Below the pieces are notes generated by a model. It saw only the letters and a list, made by a program, of their open reading frames with translations, was not told the origin of the DNA and did not search any database. From Prostheceraeus crozeri (lineage: Eukaryota; Platyhelminthes; Polycladida; Euryleptidae): a stretch of DNA of 64,000 bases. The stretch spans positions 1 through 64,000 of the forward strand of contig CAJQUW010008675.1 in assembly GCA_907163375.1 (NCBI GenBank), written 5' to 3'. Positions 39,037 through 49,578 of the stretch are shown one piece after another (the stretch's first letter is position 1; each line of letters starts with the position of its first letter). The position numbers were made by a program, and so were the translations under genes.

Positions 39037-39666
39037 AATATTCAAGAATGAGCAGAATGAACAACCGATCTTGGAGAAATGAGGCTAGAGAGATATTGAA
39101 AACTTATTACATTGGATTCGAAGGTGTATCGTGGCATAAGTTCAACCGATCAACAGATCTGAAATTGCTCAGAGCAAAATTGGCATTTGCACTTTATGGT
39201 CCACCTACTGCAGAGTGTGAAGAAATTGAGGATGCGTATGATGAAAATCAACGGAAATGGGCGCAAGGAATAATGGAAAAAATTTTGAAAGTCCATGACA
39301 AATCCAGAATCTCCGATCTTCATGTTGCGTTCATATTCATCGCAGCTTCTAAAGATAACAAAGTTTTCCCAATTCCTGTATTTTTGGTGTATATCGGTAA
39401 CGACGCGGTTGGACACGACAAGCGGAAATTTGTTGATACAGAAGGTCGTGTTTACACAGATTGGAATGATTGGAAAGACAACAACACATTGCCAGAAATG
39501 GAATACGCATACCCAAAACATGGATTCTTCACTTGCAGTGGCAACCTATCATATGAGTTTGATACCAACAAGTACCCCGACATCGAATTCGGAAAGTCCC
39601 CGGCTTCTAAAAATAGCAAAAAGATTCTAAAAGGACTGGATATTACAGCAGCAGTCGTTTGTGCAG
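39037..39666 (+). CDS. DUF4781-domain protein, exon with start codon
   Basis: This exon is bounded by an acceptor (TTTTCATTGTAG, ending 39036) and a donor (GCAG|GTGAGC after 39666). The likely start is the ATG at 39048 (MSRMNNRSW); the earlier in-frame ATG at 38994 lies before the acceptor. It encodes about 206 residues. The later part, FVDTEGRVYTDW followed by LPEMEYAYPKHGFF and LKGLDITAAVVCAG, matches what I know of invertebrate DUF4781 proteins. Their function is not established. The exon ends after one base of a codon, and exon 2 completes it as glycine. There are no stops or frameshifts here, unlike the transposon genes around it. A non-coding 5' exon is implied by the acceptor but not located. 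Confidence 0.8.
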
Positions 39667-40482
39667 GTGAGCTGAATTATTATCAATAAAATAGTATTGA
39701 TAATACTTTTATAATAGTATACTGAATTTGCGTTCGACAGGGCAATAATTAGCATTGTCACTTGAAAGCTTGCTAGTCCATGCTAAACAATGTTTCAGAT
39801 GATATGACGCAAAACTTGTACCAAGTTATTGAAATGAATACAAAATATCCGAGTAGCACAATTTTCGAAGGACAAAATTTGGCAGCAATACAAGCCACTT
39901 TTTGATTTTCTACACAGATTTACTCAACGGTTGACAACACTCTACATTTGGGGAGCATTTATGAGATCAGACTAAAATAACATTGCAGTAATGCATATAA
40001 TTTCAAATCAAACATAGACATTTCCACTCTCTTTGGGAGTTGTGTATCCCGAGTTCTATATCATATTATGCATAGACACCGCCGGATATTCGTTGAATGA
40101 CTTATAGCTAACTGTGTCGTAGATACATGTACATGACATCTGAAAACGTCAGCCAATGATTGAACTGGGAGGATAACCAATGATATTGCAGCTAGCCGTT
40201 TTTTTAATGCAATGATATTTCAGCTAAGTGACCTTAGACGACTCTTCCACGGGGATCTCATTCAATGTGATATTTAACCACTTTTCAAAGAACGTTTTCT
40301 CCTAAAGGACTTCGAATATTACATTCATATTCTGTCTGATAACAACTGAAATTCCGAACATCACACTACTGCTAATATCTCATTTTTGACAAAAATGTAC
40401 TTAGCCGGTTCTTGCACGAGGGCCTTCAATTCCACTGCATGGCATAGTTCATGTAACACGTTGTAAAGAGATGCAATGAATG

Positions 40483-40750
40483 CTATGTTTCAATGGAAAC
40501 ACCTAGCCGACATCTGACAGTGGATCGTGCGGTGAGACCCTGTGAGGAGAGCTCTTGCCAAAGGTCTCCGAAAACGCAGTCCTGCAGCATGTAGTCGGCG
40601 ACGAACCGCGCGACTTGAAACTGAGATGCCCCACGACCTGAGTAATTGGGAGGAAGACATAGTACGGATTCCGCCTCGAAAACCGAACTAAATGTCGGTC
40701 TGCTCTCGTGGTTGATCGTGAAGGTCATCCAGAGCCTTGTTTTCTCTCAA
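40483..40750 (-). CDS. Unidentified coding-like segment inside intron 1
   Basis: An 81-codon minus-strand ORF in an abrupt GC-rich patch. It includes SVLCLPPNYSGRG, FVADYMLQDCVFGDLWQEL and RSTVRCRLGV. Just upstream on the same strand, CCTTTTAG at about 40762 could be a splice acceptor. The reading looks protein-like, but I recognise no family. It may be an exon of a nested gene, a captured gene fragment, or chance. Confidence 0.3.
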
Positions 40751-41270
40751 CATTACCTAAAAGGCGAAATATATTAGTCCATCGGTATAATGTACGGAGG
40801 GGGACGCCCAGCCTTTCAGAAGTTTGTTACAGAGGCATCCAGTTTCTACCATACCCTTGACTCGGTATTAAATCGAGGAAGACCAATGAGGCATATCTGC
40901 ATTGTAGACTCGATAAGAACAATGAACAAATGCAGTCAACAGCATCACCCTATTTGATAATTTAGAATGAATCATTGTATATCGCCGCGTGTGATCGATT
41001 CAAGTCAGCGATTATCACAGTAATGGACTGAATAGTGATCTCATAGGAAGACAATGCATAGTGTATTCATATGTCTAATTATTATCTAACGCTGAGTATG
41101 ATGGTACGGTGTTGTGTAAATTCATTTTTATAGCGATTTCTTAGCATGAGAATCGCTTTGAATTTTTTTTGGCCAACAGTATGTTAGAATGTGCTAGAAT
41201 GTATTAGAAGATAGGTGTACGTAAATGGGTTTTTGATATAGATGCTTGAATTTCCATGCATATTCACAAG

Positions 41271-41289
41271 AGAAAGAAAGAAAGAAAGG
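41271..41289. repeat. GAAA microsatellite
   Basis: Four to five tandem GAAA units. Confidence 0.85.
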
Positions 41290-41970
41290 ATTTATTCACG
41301 GCATGATGCATGCATGTGACAAAAAGGCTGAGAGTGATGGCAAAAAGGCTCATTGATGAAAACATGAAAATTGCGGTCCCAACTTACACACATTTTTATG
41401 AATTTGTACCCTAAAGGTACCTAAGAATTTCACCTACAAAGTAAGGATGTTTTAACGCATTTTTGATCGCTCGGCTTGAGCACCTACGCGTTTCTACAAG
41501 ACGGTTGTTGTGAACAGTAGTCGTTTATCGATGGTAAAACTCGCAGACTCGTGACTTAACTTCAATTTACATCTGCAGATAGCTACACGTGCTTTTGAAC
41601 TAGTGGTTAAGAAATCAAGCCACTTGGAAATGACATAGCACAGTAAGCATAACTGGTACTAGTTGGAGACATGTAGAAGGTAATTGCAGTAAATGAGATA
41701 AAGCTGCAATGCTTCATTTTGATTGGCTGTTACGATCTGTATGTGCGATTTCATTGTGTACACGCGCTTTCGTATTTCGAAAAGCCTTATGACCTTCAAG
41801 TGGAAGCAGGTAGATTTTTGAAATGTTGATGAGGGATTTCTCTCTATAAGATGAACCCACCCTTGAAACTAACTATCGCACTTTGTGGCGAGTTGAAGTG
41901 TAATTCGCTGTAGATTGCCTGGACTACATGTCTATCAAATAAAATCGGTCATTTCAACGTGTTGTTGCAG

Positions 41971-42076
41971 GATCAGTTGCAGTCGGAGTCGCCAGCTTGT
42001 TTACACCATTGGCACCTGTGGTTGTCATTGGATCAGCTATTGCAGGTACCGGTGGTGCGTTGTACGACACAGGAAG
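41971..42076 (+). CDS. DUF4781-domain protein, exon 2
   Basis: A 106-base exon between GTTGTTGCAG (ending 41970) and AGGAAG|GTGAGA (after 42076). Joined to exon 1 at phase 1 it reads GSVAVGVASLFTPLA, then VVVIGSAIAGTGG and ALYDTG. This small, glycine-rich, hydrophobic segment is typical of the middle of DUF4781 domains and could be membrane-associated. It ends two bases into a codon that exon 3 completes as arginine. That phase fit, and the lack of any in-frame stop, support both borders. Confidence 0.82.
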
Positions 42077-42769
42077 GTGAGAACTGAAGAATACCAATGC
42101 GTGATGTCCGTTGTTCTTTACGTCCTCATTGCATCACAGCTAAGTATATTCGGGTGATCGTTTCATGACAGTTCTATAGTGCCTTTCAAACTCCTTTCCA
42201 ATAAAGGACCCAGTTCTACGTGAAAATCTATAAAGTTACTTCGAGTACCATGGCAAAGGATGGCCTAAGTGGATTGGCTCATGTATATAAACTAGTTATG
42301 ACATAGAGCAGGACTTTCACTACCGTAGGTGATGGGAGCACTCAGCTTGCAAAAGAAAATGTGAATTGTGCAATTTGAGGGAAAAAATTATTTCAGCAGC
42401 TGAAATAATGTCTCTTGTAATAAATAGGCTAATGTCTCTTCTTAATTCTCGCATACGAATTAACAATACCATATAAAGTCCCAGAGTTACTCGTTATAGC
42501 TATCAATGCATAATAAGTTGCAAATTCTTCCTTAAGAGTTAATGTACTAGGCAATCGTTTAGACATTCTCCCCTTCTTATTCAGGATGAAGTTCATTTTC
42601 GTCTCTGTTGGCATGTGTGACTTAGCAAGTACAATAATAATCTTTGCAGCTTTCTTAAAAAATCAAATTGAAAGTTATTAGATGAATTTACAGTGATGAT
42701 GAGGTCGACAAGGCTCAGAGTTCTATTATCATCACTAGGCCTAGTAATAGGATGCTCAATTTCAAATTT

Positions 42770-43160
42770 TCTGTCTGGATGTTGAGCATTCAGAGATTGT
42801 CAAGGATCTAGAGCTTGTTCTTCGCCATTCGTTAAGGCTAAGCAATCATGCAGGTATCGCTTGAATAACGGCAGATGTTTAATGTTTTGAAGATCACTAT
42901 TTTCGATATCAATGAAAATTGAGTATCCATTAGGGGAGTTAGGCTTTTGACTCGTTGGCAAATGCTACCCTAACAATTAAAAAAATGTGCATTGAAGATG
43001 ATTCAAAGTGATATTCTCGTATGTTGTTCAGCGACAAACCTTTAACATGAAGAATATTATTGTCTTCAAGTTTGGTAATCACCACTTGTATATAGTGTCG
43101 CAGGTCAGCATCGAAGTGGACATTGATGCGATGCCACAACTGCAAAGATAAGGTTTTCAA
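42770..43160 (-). pseudogene. Unidentified coding-like remnant in intron 2
   Basis: The minus-strand reading from 43160 gives LWHRINVHFDADLRHYIQVV, then ITKLEDNNILHVKGLSLNN and further coding-like sequence, with stops after about 42940. The pattern looks like protein, not noise, and is probably a captured or transposon-borne gene fragment. I do not recognise the family. The first codons run into the tandem array. Confidence 0.35.
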
Positions 43161-43720
43161 CTATAATCACAAGCTTTATCGAATTCAAGGTAATTTGGAA
43201 ATTTTTGAGCCTAGCACGTTGTGTCATGAAAGATTTTTGAAAATTCCCATTTTCTTTTTCTCGACGGTTTCTGATGTATTTTTGTATGAAAAGTTCGAAA
43301 ATCATAGTTCAAAAATCACGCGACTAACTCTTTTCGAGAAAATTACACAAATTCAAAATGGCGGATGGAAGATCTGGAACTGCATTCTGGGGCTGTATTA
43401 AAGAAATTCCCATTTATTTTGCTAACAGTTTCCTATGTATTTTGACCGCTCTTTTCAAACATAGTTGCTAGAAAATCATGCGATTGGTCCTCTTCAAGAA
43501 AATGACTGAAATTCAAAATGGCGGACATGAAACCGAAACTGCAGTCCTAGGGCTAGATTTAAAAAGTCTCAATTATTTCTTCAACAGTTTTCAGTGCAGT
43601 TTGACATGCTCTTTTCAGTTATCACTGCTGGAATATCATGCAACTTTTCGAGAAATAAGAAAAATTCAAAATGCCGGGCAGAAAACAGAAACAGCAGTCT
43701 GGGGCTCGGCTTATATGTAT
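43160..43720. repeat. Tandem array, about 155-bp unit, three or more copies
   Basis: Repeated landmarks are AAATTCAAAATGGCGGA (43349), the same at 43506, and AAATTCAAAATGCCGGG (43663). Each is followed by GAAAC-GAAACTGCAGTC-type sequence and then GGGGCT. The unit phase gives periods of about 157 bases. Similar AAAATGGCGG words occur in the foldback arms at 55-60 kb. Confidence 0.7.
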
Positions 43721-43919
43721 CATGCATGAAAGGGTCTGATCGATCTGATGCAGGCCACTGATTCACAAATTTTGGTTCCATCCACTTCTAAAACATGTCT
43801 ATTGCATTTAACACTGGAAAGACCAATAGCAGCCGCTGGGAAGAATTTTCTGGAATTTCAGATGTTAAAGTGAAAGCGAATCTATTCCAGCTAAACTTTT
43901 ATATGCCTCATCAGATATT

Positions 43920-44510
43920 AGTCCGGCAGCTAGAACGAGTTTCTGCAGGGAACGTGGCCGAAAGTGAGACTTTCACAGAATGATGTACACCCTATGCCTA
44001 CTACGAATCGGCACGTCTGCCGAGCTCTAGTGAGTTCCTCTTCTTGTCAGACACGATCAAAGAAAAACACATGTATATCCACAGGGAGGCAGATTGTGGT
44101 TTTTCGGCTAAAATGAAATTTTGCATGTTTTCTCTAATAAGTACTAAGGCCAGAGTCATAATTTTTGACATGGAATGTATTCAGGTCATTTCCTTTCATT
44201 TTCATGCCCCCCTGTTTATATAGCGAAACGCATTTAGTTTTGGTGAGCCTCTTAATTAATGTCGCCAAACACAAGCATTTTGAGCTACTTTATCCACATT
44301 CAACCACATTCCAACATATATGGTCGATTAGATGCATGATCAAAGCACATGATAGACATGTAGGTATAAAGTACATCATAGGATATGACCTGAAGACAAT
44401 CTATGCCAAAAGTTATGACTGTGGGCTTTGCACTTTTCGTATATAGGTCATCACACAAAAAATTGCGTTTTTTATATGGTTCATTTAATTGGATTCTATG
44501 ATATTATTCT
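43920..44510. repeat. Left arm of inverted duplication inside the piggyBac element
   Basis: Bases 43920-44133 and 44447-44510 are inverted copies of 45830-46108. Shared stretches include ACGAATCGGCACGTCTGCCG and GAACGAGTTTCTGCAGGGAAC-like sequence. The arm is interrupted by the MITE at 44134-44446, which the right arm lacks. Confidence 0.75.
44134..44446. mobile_element. MITE of about 0.31 kb with 60-base TIRs, nested
   Basis: The left end reads AAGGCCAGAGTCATAATTTT and the right end is its inverted relative (complement AAAGCCCACAGTCATAACTTT). Similarity continues through TTCAGGTCAT for about 60 bases. The uninterrupted right arm (complement TCTAATTATTGGTCATC) shows that the insertion is exact and fits a TA target. 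Confidence 0.75.
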
Positions 44511-44577
44511 TTATCATTTTATTCTTTTGTAAAAAAGTTTGTGTCATATCTGTAAACCGTTCATTGTCTCTACTATA

Positions 44578-44950
44578 TTGCATGGATATCTATATAGTAA
44601 GGGGATGAGACACTCTACTCAAAATCAATTTAGCTCCATACCAACTCGGTGTTACTTGAATCAAAGAACTTTGTAAGTTACAATACGGCAACGGCAATAA
44701 TACAGTTAAGATGTTGAACTGCAATAAGCCTAAGTCAAATTCATTTCATTTTGAAGTGAAAACAATTTATCGTGTAGAAGACGACTGCTTCGTATCAGTA
44801 AAGAAATCAGCCATAGCTATAACTTATTGATTTTCCACGAGTCAAAAAATCGACGTTTGAATGTGCACATGGATTTCTTTTTCATTTGCGACTATTCTCA
44901 TCTACGGGTGTTCGGAATCCTTACTATACAGATATCCATGTATATTGTCT
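44578..44950. repeat. Inverted-repeat segment upstream of the mariner gene
   Basis: GCATGGATATCTATATAGTAAGG at 44581 and the inverse CCTTACTATACAGATATCCATG near 44920-44942 bracket about 370 bases. They could be TIRs of a small element or part of the mariner 5' end. Confidence 0.4.
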
Positions 44951-45098
44951 CTGTTTGTTCCATGTTTGTTCCATCATCGCCACTTTTCACATGAATCATA
45001 GATTCTTAAACACAATCATCATTATCTTTAACATGGATTCACTTTGAAATCAATTTTAATTTTGATTCCGAAAACCAGCATTCATTTTGACTGCCGCA

Positions 45099-45735
45099 AT
45101 GGAGATCAGCAGTCGTGACATCAACCTAATCGTCGAGGACTTTAAGAAGAAATAACTTTAGAGGCACAAAAATACACGAGATCATAACAACTGCTTGGGT
45201 AGATAAGCGGTTATCAGTTAGACGTGTACAACAAGTTATGACTGAGTTTGGAGAAGGTCGCATTCAATTTGATAGAATTGATGGAAGTGGGCGTCCAAAG
45301 TCTCAGAAAAGAATCGATCTTACTCAGATGGTTGCTGATGAGGTGACGTGAATAGGAGAATTACGTGCTACGAGCTTGCTGATAAATTGGATACAAATCA
45401 TAGAATGATTTACGACATCTGACAGAAGACCTGCATATGCGATCAATCCAAGATAAGTGGGTGCCACATAATTTATCGAGGCAAACAAAGAGGCTCGTGT
45501 ATCGTGCTGCACTGAGCTTATTGAGAAATTTTACAAGGCGCAGTATCCATCGCAATCTTGTAGTTGCAGACGAGAAATGGTTTTTCTGAAGGCCAGTTGG
45601 TTGTCCTCAAACCAGAAGGTCTTGGTGTTCAGCTGATGGTGAGGTTGATCGAGATCAAATTCCTAAACGTTTAACCGTCGACAGAAAGTTCATGGCAATT
45701 GTTGCTGTGAATTTTGATGGATTATCGTTTTCTAC
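45099..45735 (+). pseudogene. mariner-family transposase, truncated
   Basis: DDE/D transposase of the Tc1/mariner superfamily, cutting and pasting at TA sites. The reading starts at the ATG at 45099 (MEISSRDINLIVEDFKKK). It continues, with stops and shifts, through GSGRPKS (the linker after the helix-turn-helix region), LRATS, and VADEKWFF near 45567-45590, holding the first catalytic aspartate. Then come a P..NQ/RRW-like stretch and VAVNFDGLSFSTVL near 45700-45733, which matches the strand around the second aspartate. The coding similarity stops abruptly at 45735, so the last acidic residue and C-terminus are missing. At least four lesions are present. The copy lies inside the piggyBac element, between the inverted arms. 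Confidence 0.7.
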
Positions 45736-45829
45736 AGTACTGACCCCCATTACCCCCATTTACTGAGCCCCCCATTTATGAGTTAACAGAACACAAATTT
45801 TAATAGGTCTCAGTGCCATAATAATGTTT

Positions 45830-46108
45830 TCAATTGCCATTAAAAAATCAATTATAAAAACGCAGTTTTTTATGTGATGACCAATAATTAGAGAAAACAT
45901 ACAAGATTTCATTTTAGCCAAAAAATTCAATCTCTGTCCCATTGGATTGACATGTGTTATTCTTTGATCCTGTCTGGCAAGAAGAGGAACTCACTAGAAC
46001 TCGGCAGACGTGCCGATTCGTAGTAGGCATAGCGTGTACATCATTCTGTGAAAGTCTCACTATCGGCCTCGTTCCCTGCAGAAACTCGTTCTGGATGCCG
46101 GACTATTT
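45830..46108. repeat. Right arm of inverted duplication inside the piggyBac element
   Basis: Inverse of 43920-44133 plus 44447-44510, without the MITE. It directly precedes (plus sense) the piggyBac transposase remnant. Confidence 0.75.
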
Positions 46109-46219
46109 CCTTCGCTTATGGATGCAATTATAACATGTAATTTGAAGTTTCTTTTCGGCAACACACTGTCCACAGATTGGTCTTCCGCAGTCAGTGCAGT
46201 TGCTGGCGGTTTTGTTCCG

Positions 46220-46840
46220 TCAGTTGTGACACTGTCGCCGATTTGGAGCTGCCAGAACGAGCTCCAATCGACGATTGATTTTGTTGACCTTTGCATTGTA
46301 GAACAAAAAACAACGAGTGAATGCGCAAAATCCTTTAGAAATTGCCTTCGTAATATCGACCTTCCCGCTACCTTTCCGAAAGTATGTAGGCATTGATCGC
46401 TGAAATGTCAACAACATTGAAGAATGGAGCCAACGGTCATCGTCTCACACCAGATTTCACCAACGACGAACGCGCCATTTGGTCCAATGTATCAACGGCA
46501 AGTTGTGTTTGACTGTGGCATAAAACAGTGTTCGGTTTCATCTTGCGCGTCTCCGAACTAACCGTTCCAATTGCATGTCGAGTCGAGAGAATGTAACACA
46601 TCTTGTCCTTCTTTGTCTGGCAACAGGTCAACAAAGGTCCTTCGTCATCATCGAAAAATGTAGTTGATACTACAGATCGTGGTTGCAGCTTTGAAACCTC
46701 TTTCCGATCTTTATGAATTGTCCCAAGCAGGGGAATTTCTTTGCGAACCATAAAAAAAGTAAAATACTGATCTGTTATTAAATTATATCCTTTGTTCTGC
46801 AGTGTCGGCGATGAAATCATAGAGATCTGCTCACCTTGTG
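46220..46840 (-). pseudogene. piggyBac transposase, C-terminal half, broken
   Basis: The minus-strand ORF 46820-46437 reads GYNLITDQYFTFF, LLGTIHKDRKEV, MCYILSTRHAIGT and ends with VDTLDQM. These are the NLTTDNFFTS-like catalytic aspartate block, the GT-RK block, the LST block and the VD-LDQM aspartate block of PGBD transposases, in correct order. The reading continues in another frame (MLLTFQRSMPTY near 46417, normally N-V-D-S-N-A-Y). A frameshift just after the LDQM block and loss of the N-terminal half make it non-functional. It sits near the right TIR of the TTAA-bounded element to which it evidently belongs. Confidence 0.8.
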
Positions 46841-47303
46841 GAATTGCGAATCAAATTCACGCACGTTATTTATGTGCTATTGGCAAACACATCTGGTGCA
46901 ACTCCAATATTGATATTTCAAAATTGATAATAAAATTTTTGAAGAAAGGCAGCTGAATAAAAAGAGAAAGATATCAATTCAAACTCCACATGATAATGTT
47001 TGCACAATGGACATTTGACTCAATTTACATCAAGTTCTATTTAGTACACACCCATTCAAAAGTAGGATAAATGAACCAACTATACTATCAAAATAGTGCC
47101 GTCAAAATGACCGCTCTTGGTCTTTCTAGGTGAAACAGTATTTTATTCGATATCTATGGTAAAGGGATAAATAAGTTCCTGCAAATTCAAATGGTTTTAC
47201 CCATTTACCAAGAAACACTAACATCAGAAAAGCTGCTTAGCTTCTACAGCAAAAAATATTCAGATTTGCGGTCAAAATGACCGCTTGGTCTTTCTAGTAT
47301 TAA

Positions 47304-47930
47304 GTAGTTGCGTAGACAAGATAGTTGATGCGAGGGCTGCATCATCCCCCGAAATGCTAAGTATCATAACGACTGTATTCTGCAAACAGGTGCATGCAGA
47401 TTAAAAAAACTTAGACAGCATAAGGTAATAGTAGATGCGACAGTCAAGGAAAAAAAAGTAAAAGGATATCTATCAATGAAATTCATGCGGAATTCCAGCC
47501 GCAAAATCCAAGCACAACCGAGTCCTCCATTTCCTGCGTGAACCTCTCATATACTGATTTGTAGCTCTTATTAGTGCAAACATGATGCTTGTATGCACAA
47601 ACGATGCTGTTGGTCGATTGCCCATGAAATGCCCCCACTTGTCACTAAGTTTATCGGACAATGCCTTAAAATAATACTTGGCTTCACAGGAGAGGTTCAG
47701 CGGGGGGAAATAGTTTCACTTCTATGTTGAATATCAGTACATGCATTTTACATTTCGTCTCACCAATCTGGTAACAACAACAATCTACATGTGCATTCAA
47801 TCAATTCATCAATTCAATCAATTCATTCAATATCATGGTAAACGTGTTTGTGATCACATGCCAAAGAAGACCCATTTAATGACGATTTTATATTACCAAT
47901 CTTCATCTTTATAATCTTTGGATTTGTGAT
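47304..47930. other. Intron sequence between piggyBac and MITE
   Basis: No repeat or coding signal apart from a short tandem TCAATTCATTCAAT-like run at 47795-47830. Confidence 0.45.
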
Positions 47931-47933
47931 TAC

Positions 47934-48207
47934 TCTGTAAGCTGTAGAGTACGAAAGCTGTCTGATTTTGAGTACGAAACCGATGTACAAAACGAAAATA
48001 GCAAAATGTACGAAAGAATGATTGTTCGTGCTCATACACTACGAAAGCGATTGGCCTTCCTATTGGATTATCATCATTAAAATGTACGAAAGCCAATCGC
48101 TTTCGTAGTATAGGAGCATGAACAATCTCGTGCTTTCGTACATTTTGTTGTTCTCGTTTGTACATCGGTTTCGTAAGTAGCTTTAGTATTACACAGTTTA
48201 CAGTGTA
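47934..48207. mobile_element. Palindromic MITE family P, copy 2
   Basis: Full-length relative of 8761-9007 with a stronger internal hairpin: AATGTACGAAAG...CACTACGAAAGCGATTGG is mirrored by CCAATCGCTTTCGTAGTAT...CTTTCGTACATT. It ends TTACACAGTTTACAGTGTA. The minus-strand ORF across it is a by-product of the palindrome. Confidence 0.8.
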
Positions 48208-48575
48208 GACATACAAATTTTCATGGAAATTTTATGTGCTTTATCTGTAGCTTTGGGTTTTATTGGAGAACTCGTGGCAGTCGATGAAAGACCCGCTATT
48301 CAAATACAGATGCAAAATTAATTTGTCATAAATGCATTTTGACATGATCATAAAAAACTAACACTTACCAAACATACTGAGTTCTCCAATTAATACAGAT
48401 AGACAAATCGAGAATTATTCAAGCATTTTGGTAATTCACAGTTCAAAATGTCAGGTGCATGCATCATCTACACTTTATGTCAGAAATATCATCTAACTAG
48501 TCAATAAAAGCTGAAAAAGTATATCTTTTCAGTTGGTGAGAGCACAGTATTGAAGTCAAATTTTATCTTTTTCAG

Positions 48576-49231
48576 GGGGATTCAGCGTCTTGTCGATAAA
48601 GGAAAGCATGATGAAAGCTTAACGGATCTGGAAAGTATTATGACTGTGTTGGGAATCATTGCCACTCCATTGCATTTGACAGCGTTTCAGAGTCAATAGC
48701 ATTTTAATCAGAGGAGCTCAAATGGGAAAATATTCATAGATCCGTTCGAGTGGCCTCTACTATCGTCAACGTGGCAGCATTAGGATTGGACTCAAGTTTG
48801 CTCGCTTGTGGTGTGGTAAATCTCGTAATCAAAGCTGAAAAAGGTCAATTACAGCCGTTGGAGGTACTGCAATTGTCGATGAGCGTATTCTTTTTTACCC
48901 AAAAAATAATACAGCCGAAAACCGCATCAGGCATTATCAGAAAAGCACAAGACTCGCACCTTAGTGATATTTCAGGCAATATAGTCGATGATTCGAAGAG
49001 AAGACGTTTTGAAAGCTTTTTGAAGAGATTTGAAGGTAAAGAATCGATTCAGACAAAGTCAAGGATAATTCGAGCTGTGAATCGAGTGAATGAAGTGACC
49101 AAATACATAAAAACTGCTTATCCGGATGTCAAATTGAGGATTGTTAATCGCAATGGCAGAATTGTTCTTCTTGTTAGAGATGAAGGTGATAAACCAAATG
49201 GCCTCTTGTCCGAAATCAACCGAAAAATAGG
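48576..49231 (+). CDS. DUF4781-domain protein, exon 3 (frame interrupted once)
   Basis: The acceptor is TTATCTTTTTCAG (ending 48575) and the donor is ATAGG|GTAAGG after 49231, so the gene continues downstream. Joined at phase 2 the first part reads RGIQRLVDKGKHDESL, LTDLESIMTVLG and LHLTAFQ, then hits TAG at 48697. From 48712 another frame reads ELKWENIHRSVRVASTIVN, VLQLSMSVFFFTQKI, TASGIIRKAQD and RFESFLKRFEGKESI to the donor. The LQLS...FFFT...TA..II pattern is characteristic of DUF4781. The break is explained by a 20-nt GT...AG segment at 48692-48711, whose removal restores one open frame. It could be a pseudogenising insertion, a sequencing error, or a very small intron. Confidence 0.8.
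48692..48711 (+). other. 20-nt frame-restoring GT...AG segment in exon 3
   Basis: The segment is GTCAATAGCATTTTAATCAG. It contains both the TAG and the TAA that would stop translation. Deleting it joins the two conserved halves of the domain in frame (LTAFQ-K-ELKWEN). It has splice-like ends and a TTTTAAT stretch before CAG, but 20 nt is far below normal animal intron size. Confidence 0.5.
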
Positions 49232-49578
49232 GTAAGGAAGATTTGACTTTCTGATACTTGCGTTTTCTAAGACGTTGATTCTAGAACATAACTGAGTAGT
49301 AAAGTTAATGTGATACAGTATGCGACATATAATCAGAAGATTGGTCATAACGATATCTCATCTTTATTTTCTGTCATCACAAATCTCTAAGAGCAATTTA
49401 CACGATACAATTTGTGGATACAAGAATACAACATACTGGTTTACGTGTTTTCATCACACAACAAGAACACAGCTCATGAATTTCCTTGTCATGAAACGTC
49501 AATGATTTGCTGACAGGAAGCGAGGAATGATATCATGAGAATGATAGAATCTCATTGGATTATTGTGTCTCAATCAAG
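49232..49578. other. Start of a downstream intron of the DUF4781 gene
   Basis: Begins GTAAGG. No further DUF4781 exon was recognised in the rest of the window. Confidence 0.4.

Larger units (their letters stand above)
39667..41970 (+). other. Intron 1 of the DUF4781 gene
   Basis: 2304 bases, GTGAGC to TTGTTGCAG. Mostly AT-rich, with a GC-rich coding-like segment on the minus strand (listed separately) and a GAAA microsatellite at 41271-41289. No transposon was recognised. Confidence 0.7.
43808..47303 (-). mobile_element. piggyBac element, 3488 bp, with TTAA target duplications
   Basis: TTAA at 43808-43811 and 47300-47303 flank an element beginning CACTGGAAAGACCAA and, on the complement, TACTAGAAAGACCAAGCGG. 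Conserved termini with TTAA duplications are the piggyBac signature. A subterminal repeat of the right end (CGGTCAAAATGACCGC near 47265, with a close variant at 47100) is also present. The transposase remnant is on the minus strand. Two later insertions and an inverted internal duplication have disrupted the element. Confidence 0.85.
42077..48575 (+). other. Intron 2 of the DUF4781 gene, loaded with transposons
   Basis: 6499 bases from GTGAGA to TTATCTTTTTCAG. It holds a 157-bp tandem array, a piggyBac element with nested insertions, and the second family P MITE. The part at 42388-42410 is a perfect small palindrome (ATTATTTCAGC-A-GCTGAAATAAT). Confidence 0.75.

Noticed and set aside
39150..39521. 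123-codon ORF on the minus strand
   Set aside because: It is antisense to the conserved DUF4781 exon and has no protein features of its own.
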